Positions 16,183 through 25,084 of a stretch of 64,000 nucleotides of DNA are shown here, in pieces (positions within the stretch are counted from its first letter, which is position 1; each line of letters begins with the position of its first letter). The stretch is taken from contig CAXXNI010000002.1 of assembly GCA_963663285.2 (NCBI GenBank), positions 1 to 64,000 of the forward strand. Reading direction: 5' to 3'. The position numbers and the translations under genes are program-made. The notes beneath the pieces are model-generated. The model worked only from the letters and a program-made list of their open reading frames with translations. It was not told the origin of the DNA and searched no databases. The stretch comes from CAXXOK01 sp963663285 (lineage in GTDB: Bacteria; Bacillota; Clostridia; Christensenellales; Aristaeellaceae).

Positions 16183-16842
16183 TTAGGGCTGAGGAGGCTT
16201 TACCAACGGGTGAATGCGCGGGAAATTCCATTTGTAGTGAAAAGCCAATCCCCGTATCAGTACGGTGACTCCGGCGGAAATGACAGTTGCGGTAATAGTG
16301 GGCAAAACGCCGCGCAAGAGCAGGTATACCCCGGCGCCTACCAAAGACGCGACCGCATAGATGTGACGCACTAGAACGCTGGGCATTTCGCCAGCCATGA
16401 CATCGCGCATAATGCCGCCGCCCGTACCGGTAAGCAGTGCAACAAACAGCAGCATAAATACCGATCCTTCCGGGCAGGCGTGCGATGCGGTATCAACGCC
16501 GCTTACGGTGAACACCCCTAAGCCAACGGCATCTGTATAGATGAGTATCTTTTTATACAGATTTTTGGTTTTCGGCATAGGCTCGCGGCGGTAGAAATAG
16601 AGAAATACAAACAGGAGCATACTGGTGGCTACGGCAACTAAGGCAAATGTCGGATCCGTCAGCATTTGGGGCGGAGTAATGCCCAGCACTATATCGCGCA
16701 GGCTGCCGCCGCCGACCGCCGTGGTCAGCCCGAGGATGATCACGCCGAATAAATCCATCCCTTTGCGGATGGCGATCATCGCACCGGAAAGCGCAAAAGC
16801 GACGACGCCCAGCAACTCTATCGGTAAAAACGGATCAAACAT
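16183..16842 (-). CDS. TRIC/UPF0126 family membrane channel (YadS-like)
   Basis: A 219-residue protein with seven predicted helices and the internal two-fold repeat typical of the family: 'GVVAFALSGAMIAIRKGMDLFGVIILGLTTAVGGGSLRD' near residue 11-49 and 'GLGVFTVSGVDTA...LLFVALLTGTGGGIMRD' near 105-145. Prokaryotic TRIC homologues form trimeric cation-selective channels; older annotations suggest glycine uptake. Start ATG 16842 follows GGAGGAGAGGG. The gene is alone, divergent from the fatty-acid operon, and I see no obvious terminator. Physiological ion or solute is not known. Confidence 0.9.
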   Translation of the reverse strand: MFDPFLPIELLGVVAFALSGAMIAIRKGMDLFGVIILGLTTAVGGGSLRDIVLGITPPQMLTDPTFALVAVATSMLLFVFLYFYRREPMPKTKNLYKKILIYTDAVGLGVFTVSGVDTASHACPEGSVFMLLFVALLTGTGGGIMRDVMAGEMPSVLVRHIYAVASLVGAGVYLLLRGVLPTITATVISAGVTVLIRGLAFHYKWNFPRIHPLVKPPQP

Positions 16843-17060
16843 ACGAATCCCTCTCCTCCGTATTGGTTTGCGAGTGCATCATAACACCAGCCGAAGAGGC
16901 TTGCAAGGACATTTTTTATAGTGCGCGGTAACGGATCAAGCGGAAATAGCATCTGGGCGCGGGGTGGAGAAACAGAATTTTTTTCTGCTATAAAGTAGAA
17001 AAAGCCAATAAATACTTGGGTTTCTACTATATACAGTGGTGGATGGGAAACATCAGGGGC

Positions 17061-17100
17061 TTGACAATTACGCTCCGGTCAATATAATTAGTTTGTCTAA
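17061..17100 (+). promoter_or_regulatory. Promoter of the fatty-acid operon with candidate FabT operator
   Basis: TTGACA (17061-17066) and TATAAT (17083-17088), 16 bp apart. A 13-bp dyad TTAG-TTTGT-CTAA (17088-17100) overlaps the end of the -10 and the expected start of transcription, where a MarR-type repressor would block initiation. The first gene downstream encodes such a regulator. Confidence 0.72.
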
Positions 17101-17130
17101 CGAATAAGATTACGCATGGAGGAGTGGCGC

Positions 17131-17646
17131 ATGGATGAATTCAGCCGGGAGCTGAACCGCTTGCTGGTAAGTACATATCGAGACATCGGCAAGCTGGAGG
17201 AAGATATGCTCCATTCCTTTAGTGGTATGGATCTGACCATCGGAGAACTGCACTTGTTGGAAGCCGTTGGCGAGAACAAGGATAAGGGTATGGTGGTATG
17301 CGAGCTGGCGCAGCGGATGGAGCTTACCCCGCCGACGGTGACGGTAGCCATCAATAAACTGGCGCACAAAGGATTTGTACAAAAAACACGGTCTACGCGG
17401 GACCGGCGCAGCGTTATCGTTACGCTGACCCGTTTGGGCAAGAAGGTCAATGCCGCGCACCGCTACTTTCACGAGCAGATGGTACGCAACATTGTAAAGC
17501 TCCTTTCACCGGCGGAAAGAGAAGGGATGATCCATGGAATGCAATCCCTGAATGCTTTTTTTAAGAGCGCGCTGGAGGAGCAGGCAAAAAAGGACGAAGC
17601 AGAGGAGCCTGACGGGCAGGCGGAAGAAATGAGTGTGAACGAATGA
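17131..17646 (+). CDS. fabT: MarR-family regulator of fatty-acid synthesis (FabT-like)
   Basis: A 171-residue winged-helix protein: dimerisation helices at both ends and the DNA-binding segment 'ELAQRMELTPPTVTVAINKLAHKGFVQKTRSTRDRRSVIVTLTRLG' (about residues 62-108), with wing motif D-R-R. ATG 17131 lies 6 nt behind GGAGGAG; the ATG at 17116 would overlap that site. The tail beyond ~150 is acidic (Glu/Asp/Ala-rich), longer than usual. It heads the fab-acc operon and overlaps fabH by 4 bp, the standard place of FabT in lactic-acid bacteria and clostridia, where it represses the operon with acyl-ACP as co-repressor. Autoregulation through the dyad at 17088 is inferred. Confidence 0.88.
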   Translation: MDEFSRELNRLLVSTYRDIGKLEEDMLHSFSGMDLTIGELHLLEAVGENKDKGMVVCELAQRMELTPPTVTVAINKLAHKGFVQKTRSTRDRRSVIVTLTRLGKKVNAAHRYFHEQMVRNIVKLLSPAEREGMIHGMQSLNAFFKSALEEQAKKDEAEEPDGQAEEMSVNE

Positions 17647-18593
17647 AAATACGTTCCTTCGGGCATGCATTGCCGAAAAGAACGGTTACCAATGAAGAAT
17701 TGGCCGGTTTTCTGAACACATCGGATGAATGGATTCAAACCCATACTGGAATTAAGAGCCGTCATATTATGACGGGCGATGAAACGCTCAGCGGCATGGG
17801 GGCGGAAGCGGCGCAAATGGCGCTGGACCGCGCAGGCCTAACGCCGGAAGATGTGGATTTTATCCTTTGTTCCACCACACGAGGCGAAATGAGTTTTCCC
17901 GCCACCGCTTGCCTGATACAGCAAAAAATGGGCGCAACGTGCCCGGGCCTGGATATTAACGCAGGTTGCTCAGGCTTTATATACGCGCTGGAGGTTGCCG
18001 ATGCGCTGCTCGTTGCAGGCCACGCCAAACGGATATTAATCGTCTGTGCGGAGCAGGTATCCCGCTTTACCGACTGGAAGGACCGCAGCACCTGCGTGCT
18101 GTTTGGCGATGCGGCTGGAGCGGCGCTGTGCGAGGCGGGCGATGACCTGCGGGCGATCCGCCTGACGACGGAAGGCGACGCCGAACCACTGCACGCTTGG
18201 CCATCGGGTGGCAATTGCCCCTTTGATGACCATATTCCTAAGGAAGAACCCCTGAAAATGAATGGTCAGGAAATCTTCCGCTTTGCCGTAACCCGTTCGC
18301 TCAGGGACATTCAGGCGGTCACCTCCCAATGTGATCTGGCGGGTGAGGCAGTGGACTACTATGTGCTTCATCAGGCGAACCGCCGCATACTGGATTCGGT
18401 TTGTGCCCGCCTGAAGCAACCCGTGGAGAAGTTTCCCGTAAATATTACGACGCACGGAAACACATCCTCCGCGTGTATACCCGTACTCCTGTCCGAAATG
18501 ACGGAAGACGGACGCCTCCAAAAGGGGCAAACGCTGGTGCTGAGCGCTTTCGGGGCTGGGTTAACCACCGGGGCAGCGGTACTGCGGTACTAA
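17643..18593 (+). CDS. fabH: 3-oxoacyl-ACP synthase III (FabH)
   Basis: A 316-residue thiolase-fold enzyme that starts fatty-acid synthesis by condensing an acyl-CoA with malonyl-ACP. The full Cys-His-Asn triad is visible: C109 in 'NAGCSGF', H243 in 'HQANRRI', N273 in 'THGNTSSA'. Other family marks are 'TSDEWIQTHTGIKSRH' and the C-terminal 'GAGLTTGAAVLRY'. It overlaps the fabT stop (ATGA) and is followed 50 bp later by acpP. Primer specificity (straight or branched) cannot be read from sequence. Confidence 0.97.
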   Translation: MKIRSFGHALPKRTVTNEELAGFLNTSDEWIQTHTGIKSRHIMTGDETLSGMGAEAAQMALDRAGLTPEDVDFILCSTTRGEMSFPATACLIQQKMGATCPGLDINAGCSGFIYALEVADALLVAGHAKRILIVCAEQVSRFTDWKDRSTCVLFGDAAGAALCEAGDDLRAIRLTTEGDAEPLHAWPSGGNCPFDDHIPKEEPLKMNGQEIFRFAVTRSLRDIQAVTSQCDLAGEAVDYYVLHQANRRILDSVCARLKQPVEKFPVNITTHGNTSSACIPVLLSEMTEDGRLQKGQTLVLSAFGAGLTTGAAVLRY

Positions 18594-18643
18594 AATGTTT
18601 GCCGCGATTCTACGGCAACCGGATTTTATAGGAGGAAAACATA

Positions 18644-18868
18644 ATGACTACATTTGAAACCATTGCCAAAATGCTGGCGGAAAGCAAAGACTTGGACGTA
18701 AACGAAGTAAAGCCCGAAATGACTTTTGCCGATCTGGGTCTGGACAGCCTGGACGTGGCTGAACTGGTAATGAACATGGAAGACGAACTGGGCGTTGTGA
18801 TTGAGATCAGCCCGGCGCTGAAGACCGTGCAGGACGTAGTAACGCTGGTGGACGAGCAGAAGAAATGA
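18644..18868 (+). CDS. acpP: Acyl carrier protein
   Basis: A 74-residue acidic four-helix protein with the phosphopantetheine site S35 in 'DLGLDSLDVAELV'. It carries the growing acyl chain for all enzymes encoded around it. The ribosome site GGAGG at good spacing is strong, as expected for an abundant protein. The stop overlaps the start of fabK (ATGATG). Confidence 0.97.
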   Translation: MTTFETIAKMLAESKDLDVNEVKPEMTFADLGLDSLDVAELVMNMEDELGVVIEISPALKTVQDVVTLVDEQKK

Positions 18869-19812
18869 TGAACTCAGTGCTTGTGGAAGAACTCGGCCTG
18901 CGCTATCCCATCTTTCAGGGCGGCATGGCCTGGGTGTCCGATGCGTATCTGGCGGCGGCGGTTTCCAATGCAGGCGGTCTCGGCATTATTTCCGCAATGA
19001 ATGCGGACGCGGAATATCTGCGTAAGCAGATCGCGCTGTGCCGCACTATGACGGATAAACCCTTCGGCGTTAACATTATGTTGATGTCCCCGCACGTGAA
19101 GGAAGTTGCGCAGGTGTGTGCGGAGGAAAAACCCGCCGTAGTTACCACCGGCGCGGGCTTGCCGACGGCTTACATGAAAAGCTGGATTGCCGCCGGGATT
19201 AAAGTGATTCCGGTTGTGCCTTCCATCGCTGTGGCGAAACTGGTAGAACGCGCAGGCGCGTTTGCCGTTATCGCCGAAGGCGGCGAAAGCGGCGGCCATG
19301 TCGGCGACCTGAGCACCATGGCGCTGGTTCCGCAGGTGGTGGACGCGGTGAAAATTCCCGTCATCGCGGCAGGCGGTATTGCCGATGGCCGCGGTATTGC
19401 GGCGGCGTTTATGCTGGGCGCGGTGGGTGTACAGTGCGGCACCGTATTCCTGTGTGCCGAGGAATGCACCATCCACGATAACTATAAGCAGAAGGTGCTG
19501 GCTGCCAAGGATATTGATACCGTTGTAACCGGCAAACGTCTTGGCCATGCGGTGCGCAGTATTAAAAACCCGTTTACGCGCGGGTATCAGGAAAAAGAGT
19601 ACAACCCTTCCACCTCCGATGAGGAGCTGGAGGCGCTGGGCGTAGGCGCCCTGCGTAAAGCAGCGATGGATGGCAATATGGATGAAGGCTGTTTTCTCGC
19701 CGGGCAGGCTGCTGCCATGGTGCATGAAATTAAGCCTGCGAAAGATATTATTGAACCAATGTTTGTGCAGGCGGAAGGCTTGCTTACGGGGGCTGCTAAA
19801 TGGGTAAAATAG
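18865..19812 (+). CDS. fabK: Enoyl-ACP reductase II (FabK, FMN-dependent)
   Basis: A 315-residue TIM-barrel flavoprotein of the nitronate-monooxygenase/FabK family, catalysing the last step of each elongation cycle. Seen: 'YPIFQGGMAWVSDAYLAAAVSNAGGLGII', 'KPFGVNIML', 'AEGGESGGHVG' (phosphate and FMN binding) and 'IPVIAAGGIADGRGIAAAF'. Position between acpP and fabD is the standard Firmicutes arrangement. No FabI or FabL gene is in the window, so this is the only enoyl reductase visible. It can start at 18865 or 18868 (two ATG in frame), both overlapping the acpP stop, and overlaps fabD by 13 bp. Confidence 0.95.
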   Translation: MMNSVLVEELGLRYPIFQGGMAWVSDAYLAAAVSNAGGLGIISAMNADAEYLRKQIALCRTMTDKPFGVNIMLMSPHVKEVAQVCAEEKPAVVTTGAGLPTAYMKSWIAAGIKVIPVVPSIAVAKLVERAGAFAVIAEGGESGGHVGDLSTMALVPQVVDAVKIPVIAAGGIADGRGIAAAFMLGAVGVQCGTVFLCAEECTIHDNYKQKVLAAKDIDTVVTGKRLGHAVRSIKNPFTRGYQEKEYNPSTSDEELEALGVGALRKAAMDGNMDEGCFLAGQAAAMVHEIKPAKDIIEPMFVQAEGLLTGAAKWVK

Positions 19813-20726
19813 CATTCGTTTTCGCCGGTCAGGGCGCGCAGTATGCCGGAATGGGAAAAAGCCTGTACGAATCGTCTCCCGCTGCAAAGCGCGTGCTGGA
19901 CGAGGCGGAAGCGCTGCGTCCCGGCACGCTGGAACTGTGCTTCTCCGGTACGAAGGAAGACCTGAGCCGGACGATCAACACCCAGCCTGCCTTAATGGCG
20001 GTGGATTACGCCTGTGCGGCTGCGTTGATGGAAGCCGGTGTGCAGCCGGACGGGTTGGCGGGTTTTTCACTTGGCGAAATTGCCGCACTGCCTGCGAGCG
20101 GTATGCTTACTTTTGCCCAAGCCTTTGCGTTGGTGATGGAGCGCGCTGCACTGATGGAACGCTGCGCGGCTGACCATCCCGGCGGCATGGTGGCCGTGCT
20201 GAAACTGGCGGATGACGCTGTGGAAACGCTTTGCGAAGCACATGGTGCGTATCCGGTGAACTACAATTGCCCGGGGCAGGTAGTATGCGCGCTGCAAAGC
20301 GATGCGATCCCGGCCTTTTCCCAAGCGGTCAAGGCGGCGGGTGGCCGTGCGCTGCCGCTGGCGGTAAGCGGAGGCTTCCACAGCCCCTTCATGCGGGATG
20401 CGGCGCAGGGCTTGGCTGAATATGCGAAAGGCTTGTCTTTTGCACAGCCGGAGTTGCCACTGTATGCCGATGCGACTTGCGGGCTTTACACCGCGCAGGA
20501 TGCGGCAACGCTGCTTGGGCAGCAGGTGGATCATCCTGTAAGGTGGACCGCGCTAATCCGGGGGATGATTGCCGATGGATTTACGGACTTTATCGAGGTT
20601 GGCGCAGGGCATACGCTCAGCGGCTTGATCTCAAAAATTGGAGGCGCGGAGCGCATCGCCAATGTGGAGGATGCGGATTCGCTTACGCAAACCCTGTCCC
20701 AGTATAAGGAGGACAGCCGATGCTAA
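19800..20726 (+). CDS. fabD: Malonyl-CoA:ACP transacylase
   Basis: A 308-residue alpha/beta-hydrolase-like acyltransferase that moves malonyl from CoA to ACP. Seen: N-terminal oxyanion loop 'FAGQGAQYAGMG', nucleophile S90 in 'GFSLGE', the malonyl-anchoring Arg in 'MERAALM', and the catalytic His in 'SGGFHSPFM'. It overlaps fabK upstream by 13 bp and fabG downstream by 7 bp, with GGAGG-like sites inside the upstream genes, so the enzymes are probably translated as a coupled set. Confidence 0.96.
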   Translation: MGKIAFVFAGQGAQYAGMGKSLYESSPAAKRVLDEAEALRPGTLELCFSGTKEDLSRTINTQPALMAVDYACAAALMEAGVQPDGLAGFSLGEIAALPASGMLTFAQAFALVMERAALMERCAADHPGGMVAVLKLADDAVETLCEAHGAYPVNYNCPGQVVCALQSDAIPAFSQAVKAAGGRALPLAVSGGFHSPFMRDAAQGLAEYAKGLSFAQPELPLYADATCGLYTAQDAATLLGQQVDHPVRWTALIRGMIADGFTDFIEVGAGHTLSGLISKIGGAERIANVEDADSLTQTLSQYKEDSRC

Positions 20727-21460
20727 CGGGAAAAACAGCGCTGGTCACCGGCGGCAGCCGCGGCATTGGGCGCGCAATCTGTCTGGAATTGGCTGCAAAC
20801 GGCGCGGCTGTTGCGTTTGCCTATGCGGGCAACGAACAAATGGCGGGCGAGACGCTCGCGCAGCTGACGGCGCTGGGCGTTAAAGCCAAAGCGTACCGCT
20901 GCAATGTGGCGGATTTTACGGCCACCAAAGAACTGGTGGATGCGGTGAATGCTGATTTTGGCGGCATTGATTTGCTGGTCAACAACGCGGGCATTACGAA
21001 AGATAAGCTTAGTATGCGTATGAGCGAAGAAGACTTTGACAGCGTGATCGCCGTAAACCTGAAAGGCGCGTTCAACCTGATCCGCCATACGTCGGCGGGA
21101 TTCCTGCGCAAACGCGCGGGTCGTATTGTCAACATTACATCTGTCGCAGGGCTGATGGGCAATCCGGGGCAGGCAAACTATGCTTCGGCCAAAGCTGGTA
21201 TGATCGGCCTGACCAAGACTATCGCACGAGAGCTGGGCGCCCGTGGGATTACCTGCAACGCCGTCGCACCCGGCTTTATCCAAACGGATATGACCGCTGT
21301 ACTTGGCGAGCAGACACTGGAAGCCGCCTGCCAGAGCATTCCGCTGAAGCGGATTGGACAGGCGCAGGATGTTGCCAAGGCTGTGGCGTTTCTCTGTTCG
21401 GATGGCGCAAGCTACATTACCGGGCAGGTACTGCAGGTCGATGGCGGCATGTTAATGTAA
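20720..21460 (+). CDS. fabG: 3-oxoacyl-ACP reductase
   Basis: A 246-residue short-chain dehydrogenase using NADPH. Seen: cofactor loop T10-G17 (TGGSRGIG), 'NNAGIT', catalytic Ser in 'NITSVAG', Y154 and K158 in 'YASAKAG', and C-terminal 'ITGQVLQVDGGM'. It reduces 3-oxoacyl-ACP to 3-hydroxyacyl-ACP. It overlaps fabD by 7 bp; the next gene, fabF, follows after 49 bp with its own strong site (GGAGGG). Confidence 0.96.
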   Translation: MLTGKTALVTGGSRGIGRAICLELAANGAAVAFAYAGNEQMAGETLAQLTALGVKAKAYRCNVADFTATKELVDAVNADFGGIDLLVNNAGITKDKLSMRMSEEDFDSVIAVNLKGAFNLIRHTSAGFLRKRAGRIVNITSVAGLMGNPGQANYASAKAGMIGLTKTIARELGARGITCNAVAPGFIQTDMTAVLGEQTLEAACQSIPLKRIGQAQDVAKAVAFLCSDGASYITGQVLQVDGGMLM

Positions 21461-21509
21461 ACTGTTAGGACGAAACACCATTTTCCACAACCGGCAGGAG
21501 GGATTACGC

Positions 21510-22754
21510 ATGGAGCGTGTGGTGATTACTGGAATGGGCGCGGTGACGCCTGTGGGTTTGAATATCCCGGATTTCTGGCAGGCGCTTACGGACGGCGTAT
21601 GTGGTATCAGCCAAATTCAAAGTTTTGATACCACCGGTATGAAAGTAACGTTGGCCGCGGAGCTCAAAGGGTTTGATCCCACGCAGCACGGCATGGATAA
21701 AAACGCCGCGCGCAAACTGGATCCGTATGCTCAATACGCGATTGCTGCTGCGAAGCAGGCGATGGAGCAAAGCGGTCTTGTCAGCAACGAAAACATTCCG
21801 TCGGAGCGGCTGGGCGTTTATATCGGTTCGGGCATCGGCGGTATGCAGACGTTCGTGACCGAGGCGGGCAAGTGTTTAACACGCGGGCCGGAGCGGGTGT
21901 CCCCCCACTTTATCCCGATGATGATTGCAAACATTGCCTCCGGGCAGGTGGCGATTGCGTACAATGCGCAAGGCCCCAGTCTGCCGGTAATGACGGCGTG
22001 CGCAACTTCCACCCATGCGGTGGGTGAAGCGTTCCATGCCATTAAAGCAGGTTATGCGGATGCGATTGTTGCTGGCGGCGCGGAAGCGGCAATTTGCCCG
22101 CTTGCTGTCGGTGGTTTTACCAACTGCATGGCGCTGTCTACCCAGCCCGACCCGCTGCTGGCCAGCCTGCCGTTTGATAAGCGGCGCGCAGGGTTTGTGA
22201 TGGGTGAAGGCGCGGGCGTACTGGTGCTGGAAAGCTATACCCACGCCGTGAACCGCGGTGCGACGATCCTGGCGGAAATTTGCGGTTATGGCAACACATG
22301 CGACGCCTATCACGTTACCGCACCTCATCCTGAAGCCGTGGCAGGCGCGCGTGCGATCCGGCTGGCGATGGAAGAAGCATCGTATACGGAAAATGATCGC
22401 GTGTACATTAACGCCCATGGCACGGGTACGCCGCTTAACGATACCAGCGAGACGTTGGCGATTAAGAAAGCGCTGGGAGAAACAGCCGCGCGGAGCGCTA
22501 TGATCTCCTCCACCAAGAGCATGACGGGCCATATGCTTGGTGCGGCGGGCGCGGTGGAATGCATCGCATCGGTATTGGCACTGGAAACCGGCATACTTCC
22601 GCCCACCATCGGCTTAACGGAGCCTGACCCGGCGTGCGACTTGGACTATATACCGCTGACCAAACGGGAAGCGCAGTGCGATATTGCGCTGAGTATTTCG
22701 CTTGGCTTTGGCGGGCACAACGGCTGCTTGGCGCTCAGGAGGGTGAAAGAATGA
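21510..22754 (+). CDS. fabF: 3-oxoacyl-ACP synthase II
   Basis: A 414-residue condensing enzyme for chain elongation. The Cys-His-His triad is visible: C164 in 'TACATSTHA', H303 in 'NAHGTGTPLND', H341 in 'MTGHMLGAAG'. The C-terminal 'SLGFGGHNGCL' is the normal KAS II end. ATG 21510 follows GGAGGG. The stop overlaps the start of accB (ATGA), which ties elongation and malonyl-CoA supply into one translated unit. Confidence 0.97.
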   Translation: MERVVITGMGAVTPVGLNIPDFWQALTDGVCGISQIQSFDTTGMKVTLAAELKGFDPTQHGMDKNAARKLDPYAQYAIAAAKQAMEQSGLVSNENIPSERLGVYIGSGIGGMQTFVTEAGKCLTRGPERVSPHFIPMMIANIASGQVAIAYNAQGPSLPVMTACATSTHAVGEAFHAIKAGYADAIVAGGAEAAICPLAVGGFTNCMALSTQPDPLLASLPFDKRRAGFVMGEGAGVLVLESYTHAVNRGATILAEICGYGNTCDAYHVTAPHPEAVAGARAIRLAMEEASYTENDRVYINAHGTGTPLNDTSETLAIKKALGETAARSAMISSTKSMTGHMLGAAGAVECIASVLALETGILPPTIGLTEPDPACDLDYIPLTKREAQCDIALSISLGFGGHNGCLALRRVKE

Positions 22755-23188
22755 AGATCAGCGATATTAAAACACTAGCGGATGTTATGAATCACGCGGA
22801 TTTATCCGTGCTTGAATATAGCGAAGGGGAAGCCCATATCCGGTTGGAGCGGGGCACAAAGCAGGTTGTAACCGTCGCTGCTCCCCAACCCGCCATCGAC
22901 CCTGCGGTCGCGCCCCACAGCGTTACGGAGGAAGAACAGAACGACTTTAACAACCTGTGCGAGTTGAAAGCGCCGATGGTCGGTGTGTTTTACGCCGCCC
23001 CGTCGCCCGACGCCAAACCATTTGTGAAGGTAGGCGATACGGTGGAAAAAGGGCAGGTGGTCTGCATCATCGAAGCGATGAAGCTGATGAATGACATCAC
23101 CGCCCCCGTAACCGGGCGTATTGTGGACATTTTAGCGCTCGATGGCGCTGTGCTGGAATTTGGCCAGACCATCATGAAAATTGTCTGA
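22751..23188 (+). CDS. accB: Biotin carboxyl carrier protein of acetyl-CoA carboxylase
   Basis: A 145-residue protein with a short N-terminal domain, a Pro/Ala linker (about 50-65) and a C-terminal biotinyl domain; the biotinylated Lys is K111 in 'IEAMKLMND'. It carries carboxybiotin from AccC to AccAD. The ATG at 22751 overlaps the fabF stop; a longer frame upstream is only the shadow of fabF. Confidence 0.96.
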   Translation: MKISDIKTLADVMNHADLSVLEYSEGEAHIRLERGTKQVVTVAAPQPAIDPAVAPHSVTEEEQNDFNNLCELKAPMVGVFYAAPSPDAKPFVKVGDTVEKGQVVCIIEAMKLMNDITAPVTGRIVDILALDGAVLEFGQTIMKIV

Positions 23189-23211
23189 CAACGGAATAAA
23201 AGGATAGAGTC

Positions 23212-23655
23212 ATGAATAAAGAAGAGATCAAGCATTTTTTACCGCATCGTGAACCGATGCTGCTGGTAGACGACGCAACCCTGAAAGAAAACGAAGCGAT
23301 CGGCCATTATACCGTGCGCGGCGACGAGTGGTTTGTTCAGGGCCATTTTCCCGGTAATCCCGTAGTGCCCGGCGTTGTGCTGTGCGAAATGATCGGACAG
23401 ACCTGCGCGGTGCTGCTGGGGGATAAGCTGCTGGGCAAAACACCGTTTTTTACCGGCATGAACAATGTGCGTTTCCGCCAGCCGGCCCGGCCCGGCGATA
23501 CGCTGACGCTGGAGGCTGGCATCATCCGGCAAAACGGTCCGTTTTACATAACGCAGGGGAAAGCCCTGCTGAATGGAAAAGTTGCCGCGCAGGGGGAATT
23601 CTCCTTTGCGCTGATCGATAATGAAGAAGCAGGGAGCGATAAAAACCGCGCCTGA
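23212..23655 (+). CDS. fabZ: 3-hydroxyacyl-ACP dehydratase
   Basis: A 147-residue hot-dog-fold dehydratase. Catalytic H45 lies in 'GHFPGNPVVPGV' and E59 in 'CEMIGQ'. The start 'IKHFLPHREPMLLVDD' is classic FabZ. It makes trans-2-enoyl-ACP for FabK. The family in some Firmicutes has an isomerase variant (FabN) that makes unsaturated chains; residues that decide this are not clear to me, and no fabM is in the window, so the source of unsaturated fatty acids is open. Confidence 0.95.
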   Translation: MNKEEIKHFLPHREPMLLVDDATLKENEAIGHYTVRGDEWFVQGHFPGNPVVPGVVLCEMIGQTCAVLLGDKLLGKTPFFTGMNNVRFRQPARPGDTLTLEAGIIRQNGPFYITQGKALLNGKVAAQGEFSFALIDNEEAGSDKNRA

Positions 23656-23696
23656 TTAAGGCTGCGGGAATCGCTTATCAACCGGAGGGAGGCTCT

Positions 23697-25028
23697 ATGT
23701 TCTCCAAAATCCTGATTGCCAACCGCGGGGAGATTGCCATTCGCGTTATCCGCGCGTGTAAGGAAATGGGTGTTGCCACGGTGGCCGTATTTTCACAGGC
23801 CGATCGTGACGCGCTGCATGTATCGCTGGCTGACGAAAGCTATTGCATCGGTCCGGCGCCAACGCAAAAAAGTTATTTGAATATGGATGCGATTCTCACC
23901 GTGGCGCGTGCCTGCGGTGTGGAGGCGATTCATCCCGGATATGGGCTGCTGAGCGAAAACCCCACTTTCGCTAAACTATGCGAAGAGCAGGGCATCCGCT
24001 TTATCGGTGCGCCTTATGAAGTAATGCTGCAAATGGGCGATAAGGACGCCGCGCGCCGCACTATGCGGGAAGCGGACGTACCCGTCATCCCCGGCTGCGA
24101 TCTGGTAGCTACGGTCGAAGACGCTAAACGTGAAGCCAAAGCCATCGGGTTTCCGCTGCTGCTGAAGGCACGTGCGGGCGGAGGCGGGCGTGGGATTCGC
24201 CGCGTGAATGACGAAAGCGAAATCGCCGCTGCATTTGCCAGCGCGGCGGCCGAAGCGCAAAGCGCTTTTGGCGATGGTGCGCTGTACATGGAAAAATTGC
24301 TGACCCATGTAAAGCATATTGAAACGCAGTTACTTTGCGATCAGTACGGCAATGTGTTATGCTTGGGCGAGCGCGACTGCTCCATGCAGCGCAAGAACCA
24401 GAAGATTCTGGAGGAAAGCCCGGCTGTATGCGTAACGCCGCAGATGCGCAAGGCGCTGATTGAAGCGTCTGTCGCCGCGGCGAAAACCGTAGGATATGTC
24501 GGCGCGGGCACAATCGAGTTTTTGCTGACGCAGGACGGGCATTTCTACTTTATGGAGATGAACACCCGCTTGCAGGTGGAACATCCCGTAACCGAAATGG
24601 TAACCGGCGTGGATTTGGTAAAATGGCAAATCCGCATTGCCAGCGGGCAGAAGCTGACGCTCAAGCAAAAGGATGTACGCATTCAGCGCCACGCGATAGA
24701 ATGCCGCATCAATGCCGAGGACCCGGCGCACGATTTCCGACCCAGCTGCGGGCAGATCAGCCTGTTGCATGTGCCGGGCGGCCCATGGGTTCGGTTTGAT
24801 ACGGCGCTGTATCAGGGCTATGTGATCCCCCCGTTTTATGATAGTATGATTGCCAAGCTCATCGTTTCCGCCCGCACGCGGGCCGAAGCCATCCGCAAGA
24901 TGCAGGCGGCACTGTGCGAAATGGTGGTGGAGGGCGTGGAGCATAACGCGCAGACGCATATTGATCTGCTTTGCGAATCCCCGTTTCTGGACGGCACGTA
25001 CACCACGGATTATCTGACGAAACGGTAA
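23697..25028 (+). CDS. accC: Biotin carboxylase subunit of acetyl-CoA carboxylase
   Basis: A 443-residue ATP-grasp enzyme that carboxylates AccB-bound biotin with bicarbonate and ATP. Seen: N-terminal 'ILIANRGEIAIRVIRAC', 'IHPGYGLLSEN', glycine-rich ATP loop 'KARAGGGGRGI', metal/bicarbonate region 'EMNTRLQVEHPVTE', and C-terminal 'RINAEDP'. Normal length. GGAGGGAGG precedes the ATG. It follows fabZ after 41 bp and precedes accD. Confidence 0.97.
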   Translation: MFSKILIANRGEIAIRVIRACKEMGVATVAVFSQADRDALHVSLADESYCIGPAPTQKSYLNMDAILTVARACGVEAIHPGYGLLSENPTFAKLCEEQGIRFIGAPYEVMLQMGDKDAARRTMREADVPVIPGCDLVATVEDAKREAKAIGFPLLLKARAGGGGRGIRRVNDESEIAAAFASAAAEAQSAFGDGALYMEKLLTHVKHIETQLLCDQYGNVLCLGERDCSMQRKNQKILEESPAVCVTPQMRKALIEASVAAAKTVGYVGAGTIEFLLTQDGHFYFMEMNTRLQVEHPVTEMVTGVDLVKWQIRIASGQKLTLKQKDVRIQRHAIECRINAEDPAHDFRPSCGQISLLHVPGGPWVRFDTALYQGYVIPPFYDSMIAKLIVSARTRAEAIRKMQAALCEMVVEGVEHNAQTHIDLLCESPFLDGTYTTDYLTKR

Positions 25029-25084
25029 CGCCGAAGACCGGTTTGTACGGCTGTTATCACCTGCATACAGGGAGGAAGAAGCGA

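Noticed and set aside
18874..19887. A 337-codon minus-strand frame across fabK and the fabD start
   Set aside because: Antisense shadow of fabK, no start signal, composition dominated by His and Arg.
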